Positions 46,649 through 56,056 of a DNA stretch of 64,000 bases are shown here, in pieces. This DNA is from Thalassotalea loyana (GTDB lineage Bacteria; Pseudomonadota; Gammaproteobacteria; Enterobacterales; Alteromonadaceae). The stretch spans positions 124,001 to 188,000 of the forward strand of contig NZ_BSSV01000004.1 of the NCBI RefSeq assembly GCF_030161435.1, written 5' to 3'. Within the stretch, counting starts at the first letter, position 1. Each line of letters opens with the position of its first letter. A model generated the notes under the pieces. It made no database searches. It was not told where the DNA came from and saw only the letters and a program-made list of their open reading frames with translations. The translations under genes and the position numbers were made by a program.

Positions 46649-47920
46649 TTATTCAACGCTATCCGTAACTTTCTCATCAATGATAACGTCAAGCGGCTCG
46701 CCTGATGCTACTTGAATATCACGCACGACAGCTTGGTAGTCACCTGGTTTAACACCTGGTGTTCCGTCTTGTGAAATTACCGCGAATACATGCACTTTTT
46801 CAAACATACTAAGCTTCATTTGAGGCATCATTGCTTGAGAGTCGTTTAATACGATCGTTGCAGGTAAATCACTCGCGAACACTTTAACAGCCGCGATAGG
46901 CATTTTAGGTCCGTCACTGGCAATAGCGTAAATAAATACGGCTCTATCTTCTTGCTGGATCAGCTCTGCCATAGCCGCTTCACCTATGCTAACTTCTAGC
47001 GTTAACTCAGGGCCTACAACCGGGGTTTGCTCAGCGTCATTCACCTCCCCTCCTGTTAGCGAGAGGCGGTTCTTAGCTTCGTTAACCGCTTCTTGTAATG
47101 CTTGTGCATTAACATTGCTTCGACCACTGTCAATGACAGGTTGCCAGTATTGGATAGCTTTAGCATATTCTTGGTTCATAAAGCTATCCATCCCCAGCAT
47201 AATGTTTGTTGATGGGTCTAATGGATCTAACGCTAATGCTTTGTCAATTAAGGCTTGTACAGCAGGTGTAATTTCTTGATTTTCACGGTAATAGGTCGCT
47301 TGCGCCATCGCACCATAAATATCGGCATGTGGGCCATCAATCTCTTCAACCTTTGCAAAAGCAGCAATCGCGCCATTAAAGTCGCCCACACCCACCAATG
47401 CTTGACCAAGGGAATACCAAGTATCTGCATTATTAGGGTTTTGACTAATCTGTTCTCGTAAATCAGCAACGCGAGAAAGTGTTTCCTGCTGTCGCGCAGC
47501 TTCTTCTTGTGCAAATTGATCTTGCTGTGACATTTGCTGGGGTTGAGATAATTGCTCAAACGCACCAATCTTGTCATACAACGCAAAACTGAAAATCAAA
47601 ACAAATAGACTAATACTTACCGGCCAAATGATTGATAGAGACTTTTGCTCGAAAACCTCTTCATGTTGCTGATTTTCTTGCACGTCTTGCAACAAACTTT
47701 GATCAAGCTCTTGTGTTAAATAGTCGTAGTTTTCCTGGTCTATTTTACCTTGTGCAAAGTCAGCTTCGATTTCCGCTTTGTGCTCGTGATAAAGCTTAAC
47801 ATTGGTATCATCACGAACGTTTTGATCAAAACCATCGACTTGTTGTTGTCTAAAAAAGTGTAGCCATACAATTACCAAGACAAGTAAAAGTAAGACAACA
47901 AGGGTAATTACTGTACTCAT
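46649..47920 (-). CDS. ccmI: Cytochrome c biogenesis protein CcmI
   Basis: 423 residues. Two N-terminal TM helices (residues 1-25 and about 95-120) separated by 'HEHKAEIEADFAQGKIDQENYDYLTQELDQSLL', then TPR repeats ('NPNNADTWYSLGQALVGVGDFNGAIAAFAKVEE') and a C-terminal periplasmic domain. It holds apocytochrome c for haem ligation with CcmF/H. Follows ccmH by six bases in the ccmFGHI operon. Confidence 0.93.
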   Translation of the reverse strand: MSTVITLVVLLLLVLVIVWLHFFRQQQVDGFDQNVRDDTNVKLYHEHKAEIEADFAQGKIDQENYDYLTQELDQSLLQDVQENQQHEEVFEQKSLSIIWPVSISLFVLIFSFALYDKIGAFEQLSQPQQMSQQDQFAQEEAARQQETLSRVADLREQISQNPNNADTWYSLGQALVGVGDFNGAIAAFAKVEEIDGPHADIYGAMAQATYYRENQEITPAVQALIDKALALDPLDPSTNIMLGMDSFMNQEYAKAIQYWQPVIDSGRSNVNAQALQEAVNEAKNRLSLTGGEVNDAEQTPVVGPELTLEVSIGEAAMAELIQQEDRAVFIYAIASDGPKMPIAAVKVFASDLPATIVLNDSQAMMPQMKLSMFEKVHVFAVISQDGTPGVKPGDYQAVVRDIQVASGEPLDVIIDEKVTDSVE

Positions 47921-47926
47921 AACTAA

Positions 47927-48382
47927 TTATTCTTCTTTTAAAATGTCTGCTAGTTGCTGTTTTTGTTCTGCGCTCATCGGTTTGTCGGCTTGTGGTGATG
48001 CTTTTTTACGTAAAATCATCACAACAACCAAGACGCCAATTAACAAAATAACCGCTGGGCCGAACCACAAAATATAAGTCATCTCATTAACTTTCGGACG
48101 ATACAACACAAAATCACCGTAACGAGCAACCATGTAGTCAACAATCTCTTTATCCGATTTCCCTTCATTGATCATGACATAAACTTGTTCACGTAAATCG
48201 ACTGCGATTTGTGAATTTGAATCTGCTAAATTTTGATTCTGACACTTAGGACAGCGAAGTTCTTTCACGAGTGCTTGATATCGTGTTTTGTCGACTTCAT
48301 TTCGAAATTCATAAGTGTCAATTGGACTCGCTTGAATACTTGCTAACCAAAATAGAGAAATAATTAAGGTAAGAAATCTCAT
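47927..48382 (-). CDS. ccmH: Cytochrome c biogenesis protein CcmH
   Basis: 151 residues. Signal peptide, then the redox motif in 'KELRCPKCQNQNLADSNSQIAVDLREQVY' (CPKC instead of the common CxVC), and a TM anchor 'ILWFGPAVILLIGVLVVVMIL'. It reduces apocytochrome CxxCH cysteines in the periplasm. Short form (CcmH proper, with CcmI separate). Confidence 0.95.
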   Translation of the reverse strand: MRFLTLIISLFWLASIQASPIDTYEFRNEVDKTRYQALVKELRCPKCQNQNLADSNSQIAVDLREQVYVMINEGKSDKEIVDYMVARYGDFVLYRPKVNEMTYILWFGPAVILLIGVLVVVMILRKKASPQADKPMSAEQKQQLADILKEE

Positions 48383-48384
48383 GT

Positions 48385-48930
48385 CTATCCTTTCGCTTTT
48401 TCAGCTTCAATTTGACTAATTAACGGTTCGAATTCTTCTTGCCATACTTTGGCATCGATAGGACCAGCAAAGCGTTTTCTAATGATGCCTTGATGATCAA
48501 TAACGAAGGTTTCAGGTGCAGCATAAACACCTAAATCCAAACCAAGGCGACCCATTTCATCAAAAATCGAGAACTCATATGGGTCACCTAATTGATTTAA
48601 CCATTGAACCGCTAAATCGCGTTCGTCTTTATAGTTAAGGCCATAAAGTTTTATACGATCACTTTTTGCTAAGTCCAAAAGGTATGGGTGTTCATAGCGG
48701 CAAGACGGGCACCAAGTCGCCCATACGTTAACAAGAACAATATCGCCTGTTAAATCTTGCGCCGTTAGCATGGTATTTTGATCTTTTAGCTTCGTTAGCG
48801 TGAATACAGGCATAGGTTTACCAATCAACGCTGACGGCAACTTTTCAGGGTTAAGTGAAAGACCGCGATATAACACCACCGCTAATAAAACGAAAAGAAT
48901 TAACGGAATAAATCGAATGACTTTATTCAT
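48385..48930 (-). CDS. ccmG: Thiol:disulfide interchange protein CcmG/DsbE
   Basis: 181 residues. N-terminal anchor 'IRFIPLILFVLLAVVLYRGL', thioredoxin motif 'WATWCPSCRYEHPYL' and the CcmG-specific 'GVYAAPETFVIDHQGIIRKRFAGP'. It passes reducing power to CcmH and apocytochrome c. Start overlaps the ccmF stop by one base. Confidence 0.97.
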   Translation of the reverse strand: MNKVIRFIPLILFVLLAVVLYRGLSLNPEKLPSALIGKPMPVFTLTKLKDQNTMLTAQDLTGDIVLVNVWATWCPSCRYEHPYLLDLAKSDRIKLYGLNYKDERDLAVQWLNQLGDPYEFSIFDEMGRLGLDLGVYAAPETFVIDHQGIIRKRFAGPIDAKVWQEEFEPLISQIEAEKAKG

Positions 48931-50930
48931 TACGCATTACCTGATTCTGTTGCTGTTGATGCCGGTGTTGCCATCGGTTTATTTGACGGCTTGAGTTTTA
49001 TCTCTTTTGCATGAGGTGCTTTCTTGCGGCGATATCGTTTATCCAACATTGCAAATAGACCACCTAAGCCCATAAAGATTGCGCCAAGCCAAATCCAGCG
49101 AACAAACGGTTTGATATGCACTCGAATAGCCCAAGCGCCACCTGAGAGCGGATCACCTAGCGCCACATAAACATCAGTGAAGAAACCAGGATCGATACCC
49201 GCTTCAGTCATTCCCATGGTTTGTACCAGATATGTCCTGCGTTCTGGCTTCAATAGACTTAAAAACTCACCGTCTTTCGATATTTCTAGTTGCCCCTGTT
49301 CGGCACTGTAATTAGGGCCTTTGACAGGAATAACACCGTTAAACGTTACGTCATAACCCGAAACATTAACCGTATCACCTTGGCTCATTCGAACGTTAAC
49401 TTCATTTTCATAAGTAGACACTAATGTCACGCCAACGACTGTGATAGCAATACCCAAGTGAGCAGTCGTCATACCTAACTGGCTTAAACTAATTTTGTGA
49501 TTGCTCCTAAGTTGATTGTAAAAATCTTTCAACACAACTAAGGCGACCCACATTGCAAGTGCCATCCCCATGGCAACTAACGCATCGAACTCTCCGCCGT
49601 ATAACACTGGAAATGCCAAACCAAAAACGATAGAAACAACCGATTGAACAGTGATGTGTTTTCTTAACTCACCCTTTTTAGCTCGCTTCCAACGAATTAA
49701 TGGCCCAATACCCATCACGATAAATAGCAATGCCATTAATGGTACGAATACGGCATTAAAATAAGGAGGACCTACCGAAATCTTGCCGAGCCCTAATGCA
49801 TCAATAAATAGTGGATAAAGTGTTCCAAGTAAAACAGTGATACACGACGTCACTAAAATGATATTACCAACCAATAATGCTGTTTCTCTCGAGTAAAACG
49901 AGAAGCGACTATAGCTTTGAACATTGCTTGCCCTGAACGCATAAAGTGTTAATGAACCACCCATCGCAATCGCTAATAACACAAGGATGAACGCACCACG
50001 AGTCGGGTCAGCGGCAAATGAGTGAACAGATGTAATCACGCCAGAACGGACTAAGAATGTACCTAGCAAACTCAAACTAAAAGCAAAGATAGCGAGTAAC
50101 ACGGTCCAGTTTCTGAATGTACCACGCTTTTCGGTTACCGCTAAAGAGTGAATAAGTGCGGTACCAACTAACCAAGGCATGAATGATGCATTTTCAACTG
50201 GGTCCCAGAACCACCAGCCACCCCAGCCAAGTTCGTAATATGCCCACCAAGAACCTAATGCAATACCCAGTGTTAGGAAAATCCATGCGCCAACGGTCCA
50301 CGGTCGAGACCAACGAGCCCAAGCTGCATCTAATTTTCCACACCATAGTGCGGCAACCGCAAAAGCGAAAGCAACACTAAAACCAACATAGCCCATATAA
50401 AGCATAGGAGGATGGATAATCAAGCCGATATCTTGAAGTAATGGATTTAAATCGCGACCTTCACTTGGCACGATTGGCCACAAACGTTCAAAAGGATTTG
50501 ACGTTAATAAGGTAAAAATCATGAAGCCAAGTGAAACAAGACCAAGTACAACTAATACGCGAGCAATAAAGCCTTCATCAATACCTTTGCTAAACTTAGC
50601 AACAGCCATCGTCCAAGCGGTTAATGAAAATACCCATAGTAGCAATGACCCTTCGTGACCACCCCACACCGCACTAATTTTAAAATAGTAAGGCAGTAAG
50701 CTATTTGAGTGGCCCGCGATATATTTAACAGAGAAATCATCTAGTACGAAGCTATAAGCTAGGATAAACAAACTGATTGCGGTAAAGATGAACATGCCAA
50801 ACGTAAGTGGCTTAGCATAAGCAGTTAACTTGTCATGCTGAGTAAAAATCCCGATAGCAGGAACAATACTCAAGCATAAGGCAAACGCCGTAGCAATGAT
50901 TAAAGAAAAGTGACCTAGTTCAGGTAACAT
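48930..50930 (-). CDS. ccmF: Haem lyase subunit CcmF
   Basis: 666 residues, about 15 TM helices. The tryptophan-rich haem-handling loop 'WGGWWFWDPVENASFMPWLVGTALIHSL' is intact, with conserved periplasmic His-containing loops ('RSGVITSVHSFAADP'). It attaches haem to apocytochrome c together with CcmH and CcmI. First gene of the leftward ccmFGHI operon, divergent from ccmA. Confidence 0.98.
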   Translation of the reverse strand: MLPELGHFSLIIATAFALCLSIVPAIGIFTQHDKLTAYAKPLTFGMFIFTAISLFILAYSFVLDDFSVKYIAGHSNSLLPYYFKISAVWGGHEGSLLLWVFSLTAWTMAVAKFSKGIDEGFIARVLVVLGLVSLGFMIFTLLTSNPFERLWPIVPSEGRDLNPLLQDIGLIIHPPMLYMGYVGFSVAFAFAVAALWCGKLDAAWARWSRPWTVGAWIFLTLGIALGSWWAYYELGWGGWWFWDPVENASFMPWLVGTALIHSLAVTEKRGTFRNWTVLLAIFAFSLSLLGTFLVRSGVITSVHSFAADPTRGAFILVLLAIAMGGSLTLYAFRASNVQSYSRFSFYSRETALLVGNIILVTSCITVLLGTLYPLFIDALGLGKISVGPPYFNAVFVPLMALLFIVMGIGPLIRWKRAKKGELRKHITVQSVVSIVFGLAFPVLYGGEFDALVAMGMALAMWVALVVLKDFYNQLRSNHKISLSQLGMTTAHLGIAITVVGVTLVSTYENEVNVRMSQGDTVNVSGYDVTFNGVIPVKGPNYSAEQGQLEISKDGEFLSLLKPERRTYLVQTMGMTEAGIDPGFFTDVYVALGDPLSGGAWAIRVHIKPFVRWIWLGAIFMGLGGLFAMLDKRYRRKKAPHAKEIKLKPSNKPMATPASTATESGNA

Positions 50931-51241
50931 TTAGTACTCCAAGCAATACGAAAGCTATTTTTGTTTTTTATACGTACAAAAAACATATTTCGTCGATTAT
51001 AAAGACTTTATTATCGAGTGAATAGTGAAAGCCTTGATTTGAAACAAAATGAAATAATTTATTTTTTGCCATGATAGCGTCTGACACGAAGGAAACTTCG
51101 CAGGGACATCTTTTGTTGCACAAAAGCTCATGAATCAACCTGTTTCTTAGTGTATGATAGCGACCATTATTATAATTTTTAGGTTAAAATTTACCCAGTT
51201 TATTTTCAACTGGTAAAAGCAAAACTTTAGTAGAGATTGCC
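50931..51241. other. Divergent ccmF / ccmA promoter region
   Basis: 311 bases, AT-rich, no ORF. A TATGAT -10-like hexamer lies at about 51154, in the right direction for ccmA, but no good -35 accompanies it. No Fnr box was recognised by eye. Confidence 0.45.
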
Positions 51242-51880
51242 TTGTCTAATTCTAACGCATTATTACATGCAGAAAAGTTAACCTGCATTCGCGAAGATCG
51301 CATTTTATTTGAAGAGCTTAGTTGTCAGTTTGATGCGGGCGATATAGTTCAAATTGCTGGACCAAACGGCGCCGGAAAAACAAGCCTATTACGAATTTTA
51401 GCCGGCCTTTCTCAGCCATATGAGGGCGAGGTGTTATATAAAAACACACCGTTAAGCAAAAATATTGAGCTATACAATCAAAACCTAACGTATATCGGGC
51501 ATTTAGCTGGTGTTAAAGGTGAAATGAGTGCACAAGAAAACCTTGAGTTTTATCTGGCAATGCACGGTCAACAAGCCTCTGAAGCAGAAAATACGTTAGC
51601 AAATGTAAATTTGTTAGGCTTTGAAGATGCGCTTGCCTCTCATTTAAGTGCAGGCCAACATCGTCGTATCGCCTTAGCAAGATTATGGCAGTGTCCAAAA
51701 CCGATTTGGATTCTGGACGAGCCGTTCACGGCAATTGATAAACAAGGCGTGAAGAATTTAGAAAACCTGTTTATCGAACACGCCGATAACGGAGGCTGTG
51801 TTATTTTAACGACACACCAAGACTTATCGATTGATGCTTCGCGCATCAAGACAATCGAACTTGCCTACCAGCTGGTGTAA
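51242..51880 (+). CDS. ccmA: Haem exporter ATP-binding protein CcmA
   Basis: 212 residues. Walker A 'GPNGAGKTS', signature '[15 protein letters not shown]', Walker B '[12 protein letters not shown]'. ATPase of CcmABCD, releasing holo-CcmE from CcmC/D. The start is TTG (51242); no in-frame ATG near homology onset, and an AGAGA purine stretch lies upstream. Two bases precede ccmB. Confidence 0.96.
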   Translation: MSNSNALLHAEKLTCIREDRILFEELSCQFDAGDIVQIAGPNGAGKTSLLRILAGLSQPYEGEVLYKNTPLSKNIELYNQNLTYIGHLAGVKGEMSAQENLEFYLAMHGQQASEAENTLANVNLLGFEDALASHLSAGQHRRIALARLWQCPKPIWILDEPFTAIDKQGVKNLENLFIEHADNGGCVILTTHQDLSIDASRIKTIELAYQLV

Positions 51881-51882
51881 TC

Positions 51883-52572
51883 ATGAATAGTAACTTTCCA
51901 TCTTACAGCCAAGCATTCATGTTAATGCTCAAACGTGATTTAACCATTGCCTTGCGTCACAAAGATGATATTTTTAATCCAATACTTTTCTTTATCATCG
52001 TTGTTACACTGTTTCCATTAGGTATTGGCCCAGAGGCTAATACACTCAGCCGAATTGCTCCCGGCATTATTTGGGTCGCAGCTTTATTAGCAACACTTCT
52101 ATCACTCGATAGGTTATTTAAAGCAGACCACGCCGATGGCTCACTCGAACAAATGATGCTATTGCCTCAGCCATTGTTTGTCATTGTGCTTGCTAAAATC
52201 GTCGCTCATTGGTTGATTACTGGCTTACCGCTTATTTTCATTGCACCATTACTCGCTGTATTGCTACATCTAAATGAAAATAGCTATGGCGCATTAATGC
52301 TTACACTGCTTATTGGCACTCCGGTATTGAGCTTTATTGGTGCGATTGGCGTAGCATTAACCGTAGGAATAAAAAAAGGTGGGGTTTTATTGAGCTTGAT
52401 CGTACTCCCCTTGTATATTCCCGTGTTAATATTTGCCACCAGTGCAATTGACACCGCGGCGATGAATTTACCTTACTCAGGGCAAATTGCTATAATCGGC
52501 GCATTATTTTTTACATCATTCACCCTTGCGCCATTTGCAGTGAGCGCGGCATTAAAAGTGAGTACTAACTAA
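51883..52572 (+). CDS. ccmB: Haem exporter permease CcmB
   Basis: 229 residues, six TM helices. 'LALRHKDDIFNPILFFIIVVTLFPLGIGPE' and 'APGIIWVAALLATLLSLDRLFKADHADGSLEQM' are the CcmB hallmark blocks. Forms the membrane part of the CcmAB ABC complex. One base separates it from ccmC. Confidence 0.97.
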   Translation: MNSNFPSYSQAFMLMLKRDLTIALRHKDDIFNPILFFIIVVTLFPLGIGPEANTLSRIAPGIIWVAALLATLLSLDRLFKADHADGSLEQMMLLPQPLFVIVLAKIVAHWLITGLPLIFIAPLLAVLLHLNENSYGALMLTLLIGTPVLSFIGAIGVALTVGIKKGGVLLSLIVLPLYIPVLIFATSAIDTAAMNLPYSGQIAIIGALFFTSFTLAPFAVSAALKVSTN

Positions 52573-52573
52573 A

Positions 52574-53317
52574 ATGTGGAAATGGTTACACCCATACGCG
52601 AACCCAGAAACCACTTATCACTTCACTGGTAAGTTAACTCCGTGGTTTACTTGGCTAAGTATTTTATTATTGTCAGTCGGTCTAATTTGGGCACTATTAT
52701 TTGCGCCAGCAGACTACCAACAAGGTGAGAGTTTTCGTATTTTCTACATTCATGTGCCTTCAGCCATATTATCAATGAGTATTTATGTTGGGATGGCGAT
52801 AGCAGCATTTTGTGGCCTGGTATGGCAGCTCAAGTTAGCTGACGCAACAACCGCAGCACTCGCCCCTATTGGTGCAGTATTTACCGCAATTGCGTTAATT
52901 ACCGGTGCCGCATGGGGTAAACCTATGTGGGGCACATGGTGGGTATGGGACGCGCGACTAACGTCGGAGCTAATATTACTCTTCTTATATCTTGGCGTTA
53001 TTGCTTTGCACAATGCCTTTGACGACAAAGCGCTTGCGGGCAAAGCAGCAGGAATCTTGGCTATTGTTGGTGTCATTAACATCCCTATTATCAAGTATTC
53101 AGTTGAATGGTGGAATACATTACATCAAGGCGCAACGGTATCTCGCCTTGACGCACCCGCAATGAGCATGGATATGTACTGGCCATTTGTTATGTGCTTC
53201 TTTGGGTTTGCATTTTTTGTGGCAGCGGTTACCTGTGTTCGTTTTAAAACAGAAATTTTAAGCAGAAACAGCATGCGCCCTTGGGTCAAGCAGTTAGTGC
53301 AAGAGGAGAGCAAATAA
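52574..53317 (+). CDS. ccmC: Haem exporter protein CcmC
   Basis: 247 residues, six TM helices. The WWD-type haem loop 'WGTWWVWDARLTSELILL' and flanking His residues ('YIHVPSA', 'WWNTLHQGATV') are conserved. It loads haem onto CcmE. TAA overlaps the ccmD ATG. Confidence 0.97.
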   Translation: MWKWLHPYANPETTYHFTGKLTPWFTWLSILLLSVGLIWALLFAPADYQQGESFRIFYIHVPSAILSMSIYVGMAIAAFCGLVWQLKLADATTAALAPIGAVFTAIALITGAAWGKPMWGTWWVWDARLTSELILLFLYLGVIALHNAFDDKALAGKAAGILAIVGVINIPIIKYSVEWWNTLHQGATVSRLDAPAMSMDMYWPFVMCFFGFAFFVAAVTCVRFKTEILSRNSMRPWVKQLVQEESK

Positions 53318-53535
53318 TGCAGTTTTCATCATTTGCAGAGTTCTTAAATATGGGCGGTTACGGCTTTTACGTCTGGCTGTCATTTGGTTTGGCATTTTTG
53401 CTACTTGCCGGTTTGGTCTTTAACAGCTTAACGAGTCACAAAAGCGTGAAACAGCGTATTGCCAAACAACATATTCGCCAAGAAAAGTTAAAAAGAGCAG
53501 CTCAACAACAAAAAGAGCTGTCAGAATCAACTTAG
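53317..53535 (+). CDS. ccmD: Haem exporter protein CcmD
   Basis: 72 residues from ATG 53317, which overlaps the ccmC stop (TAATG). An upstream TTG frame extension lies entirely inside ccmC and is not used. 'EFLNMGGYGFYVWLSFGLAFLLL' is the CcmD signature with its single TM helix; a basic, Gln-rich cytoplasmic tail follows. It helps release holo-CcmE. Confidence 0.92.
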   Translation: MQFSSFAEFLNMGGYGFYVWLSFGLAFLLLAGLVFNSLTSHKSVKQRIAKQHIRQEKLKRAAQQQKELSEST

Positions 53536-53553
53536 TCTATCCAAGGTAAAGAG

Positions 53554-54039
53554 ATGAACCCGAGAAGAAAAAAACGCTTAACTATTATTTTATCTGTCCT
53601 CATTGGTTTGAGTGTCGTTGCTGGTTTAGTGCTGTACGCGTTAAGTCAAAATATCGATTTATTCTTTAAGCCATCCGAAATCCATCAAGGCAAAGAAGAC
53701 ACAGGTATGAAGGCGCAAATTGGCCAACGTATCCGTATTGGTGGGCTGGTGGTGCCAGGCAGTGTTAAGCGTGATGAAGCAAGTTTAAAGGTGAGTTTTA
53801 AGTTAGCTGATATGCGTATGCCTATCGCCTTTAATGAAGGTGACCCGACAGTAACAGTTAAATATGATGGTATTTTGCCGGACCTTTTTCGTGAAGGGCA
53901 AGGTATTGTCGCTAACGGTACATTAGCTGAAGGCTTTGTTATTAATGCCAGCGAAGTTCTCGCTAAGCATGATGAGAACTATATGCCTAAAGAGCTTGCT
54001 GAAGAAGCAGGTAAAGCACATTCTAAGCCTCAGTATTAA
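53554..54039 (+). CDS. ccmE: Haem chaperone CcmE
   Basis: 161 residues. N-terminal anchor '[24 protein letters not shown]', OB-fold domain '[16 protein letters not shown]' and the covalent haem-binding His in '[14 protein letters not shown]'. It carries haem from CcmC to CcmF in the periplasm. Last gene of ccmABCDE; a terminator follows. Confidence 0.98.
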   Translation: MNPRRKKRLTIILSVLIGLSVVAGLVLYALSQNIDLFFKPSEIHQGKEDTGMKAQIGQRIRIGGLVVPGSVKRDEASLKVSFKLADMRMPIAFNEGDPTVTVKYDGILPDLFREGQGIVANGTLAEGFVINASEVLAKHDENYMPKELAEEAGKAHSKPQY

Positions 54040-54056
54040 TAATAAATTAACCCAAG

Positions 54057-54091
54057 AAAAAAGGGCTACGTAATGCAACGTAGCCCTTTTT
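54057..54091. terminator. Bidirectional terminator between ccmE and choice-of-anchor gene
   Basis: Perfect stem AAAAAGGGCTACGT / ACGTAGCCCTTTTT with a 6-base loop. Confidence 0.93.
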
Positions 54092-54103
54092 GTTTTGCGT
54101 AAC

Positions 54104-55894
54104 TTATTTTTGGTTAATTTGCCAAACGCTCACGCTACCGCTAATTTCATTACCAATAACCAATAACGCTTCATTTGTAGGGCTATCTTCCGCTTTAATG
54201 AACGCCATACCTTCAGGTGCTAAATCACCTGTGATTTCTTGGTCTTCGTTCAAACCTCGGTTAATAAAATAATCAACAAAGTTCACATCATAAGGGTTAG
54301 TAATGTCGTACACCATAATACCCGCCATACGCTCTAAACCGATGAATGCATAACGCTTACCGCCTACTTCACCAACCGCTAATGCTTCCGGTTCTGGACC
54401 TTTTGCGTCTGAACGTGTGTCGCCTTTGTTTTCATCTTCATCATTGTTAAAGCTCGCGCCATGAATCGATGCCGTAATACGCTCCATGTCGTCGCCTGAA
54501 TCAAATACTAAATTACCGTTTTGATCAAAAATTGAGAACGAGCGACCACCATAGGTGTAAAGTGCTTCATGTGTACCATCGTTATCATCATCACCCAACG
54601 GTGCAATGACTTTTAAACGTCCTAAATCACTATCATCGTTATTGATGCTATCAAATGCTTCACCAAGCGTCAGATCTTCAGCGCGAATCTCATCAATGTA
54701 AGATAAACAGCCATCATCTTCATCGTACTCTAAACCACCATCTACTAAACAGCTTGCCTCGTCAGCTGAATCAAAGAAGTATTCGCGACCATCACCTTCA
54801 TTGGCTGTGATCACAAAATCAGCACCTTGCCAATTAAATGTCGCAACAGTATCAGGTTGATATAACCCCATTAAATTTGGGTATGAACGAATATTTACCG
54901 CATCATCTTTATCAGAAGCATCTAAGCCATAAACACTCCAGTCTTTGAAGCCTAGGCCTTTAATCTCAACAGTTTCTGATTCGATATCAACAATCGCAAT
55001 GCCATTGTTTTCTTGTAAGCTAACAAATGCTGTTTTGTTGTCAGCCGAAATAGTCACATACTCTGGCTCTAAGTCCATTGCTACCGTAATATCGAGCAAC
55101 TGACCTTTGATTGTTCGACCAGTAGGGTTTGTGAACTTAATACCTTGCGCTTCAAGTGCAGCTTGCGACATATTAAAAGACTCAAAGGTAATGTGAGATG
55201 CAGAATTAGCAATAACACCATTTTCATCTAACTCAATGATCGAAATACTGCCCTCTGGATCGACAGTATAATCACCTGATGGCTCACCTTCGTTAGCAAC
55301 GACAACTTTACGACCGTTCGGAGAGAATGCTACGGCATCTGGCAAGTAGCCAACTTCAACATTCTTAATGAAAGCAGGTTGAGCGCCAGCAATATCATAG
55401 AAAGCGATCATGCCCTTAGTGCCCGTCTCATCCGCAGCCATCGCAACCGCTAAAATTTCAAACGTATTATTAATCGCAATGCTATTAGCATCGCCTGGCG
55501 TATTTGAAGATACATCAAGCGTAATGGCTACATCTAGATTGGTATTTGTAATAACACCTTCATCGTCAGCCGTTAACTCATCAGCATTCACATCGGTTAA
55601 GTCAATAATATTAACGGTAGGAGACGCTGTAGAACTATTGATTGCATATAACCAATTTTTAGATAACTGATAGCTAACGATTTCTGCTGCACCCTCGGCA
55701 TCTTCTGCATTAAGTACCGCTCGACCAACCATGGATACATCAATACCAATTGGCGCTTTATCGCCTGGGATACCTTGTTCACCTTGTGGGCCTTGCGGTC
55801 CAGTAGCACCTGCCGCACCGTCGTCACCATCCGAAAAGCAACCACCAAGAGCAAGGGTGGCAGAAAGCATTAGCGCAATTTTTGTTTTTTTCAT
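54104..55894 (-). CDS. Choice-of-anchor I family lipoprotein with collagen-like stretch
   Basis: 596 residues. Lipobox 'LALGGC' (Cys19), an acidic linker, then seven collagen-like Gly-X-Y triplets ('GAAGATGPQGPQGEQGIPG'). The body is a beta-propeller-like domain of the choice-of-anchor I family: 'PDAVAFSPNGRKVVVANEGEPSGDY', 'PEYVTISADNKTAFVSLQENNGIAIVDIE', 'DFVITANEGDGREY', 'ERITASIHGASFN', 'GPEPEALAVGEVGGKRYAFIGLERMAGIMVYDI'. Relatives are exported, sometimes annotated as alkaline phosphatase-like, but catalytic function is not established. It is probably displayed on the outer membrane. Confidence 0.9.
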   Translation of the reverse strand: MKKTKIALMLSATLALGGCFSDGDDGAAGATGPQGPQGEQGIPGDKAPIGIDVSMVGRAVLNAEDAEGAAEIVSYQLSKNWLYAINSSTASPTVNIIDLTDVNADELTADDEGVITNTNLDVAITLDVSSNTPGDANSIAINNTFEILAVAMAADETGTKGMIAFYDIAGAQPAFIKNVEVGYLPDAVAFSPNGRKVVVANEGEPSGDYTVDPEGSISIIELDENGVIANSASHITFESFNMSQAALEAQGIKFTNPTGRTIKGQLLDITVAMDLEPEYVTISADNKTAFVSLQENNGIAIVDIESETVEIKGLGFKDWSVYGLDASDKDDAVNIRSYPNLMGLYQPDTVATFNWQGADFVITANEGDGREYFFDSADEASCLVDGGLEYDEDDGCLSYIDEIRAEDLTLGEAFDSINNDDSDLGRLKVIAPLGDDDNDGTHEALYTYGGRSFSIFDQNGNLVFDSGDDMERITASIHGASFNNDEDENKGDTRSDAKGPEPEALAVGEVGGKRYAFIGLERMAGIMVYDITNPYDVNFVDYFINRGLNEDQEITGDLAPEGMAFIKAEDSPTNEALLVIGNEISGSVSVWQINQK

Positions 55895-56000
55895 TTTTCT
55901 GTCCAGTTAAAAGAAATTGGACAAAGCTTAGAGAGCAAATATGAATTTTTAGTGACTTGAAAAGGAAGGTTTTTTGACTGACAGGTTACATATTTTTGAC

Positions 56001-56032
56001 AAAAAAGAAGGCCGGTATATGCCGACCTTTTT
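56001..56032 (-). terminator. Terminator of acnB
   Basis: Read leftward: AAGGTCGG / CCGGCCTT (one G-U pair) then CTTTTTTG, 25 bases past the stop. Confidence 0.78.
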
Positions 56033-56056
56033 CATTTATTTAAGCAAATAGCTTGC

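Noticed and set aside
53281-53316. Upstream TTG start for ccmD
   Set aside because: It lies wholly inside ccmC, and the ATG overlapping the ccmC stop gives the normal family N-terminus.
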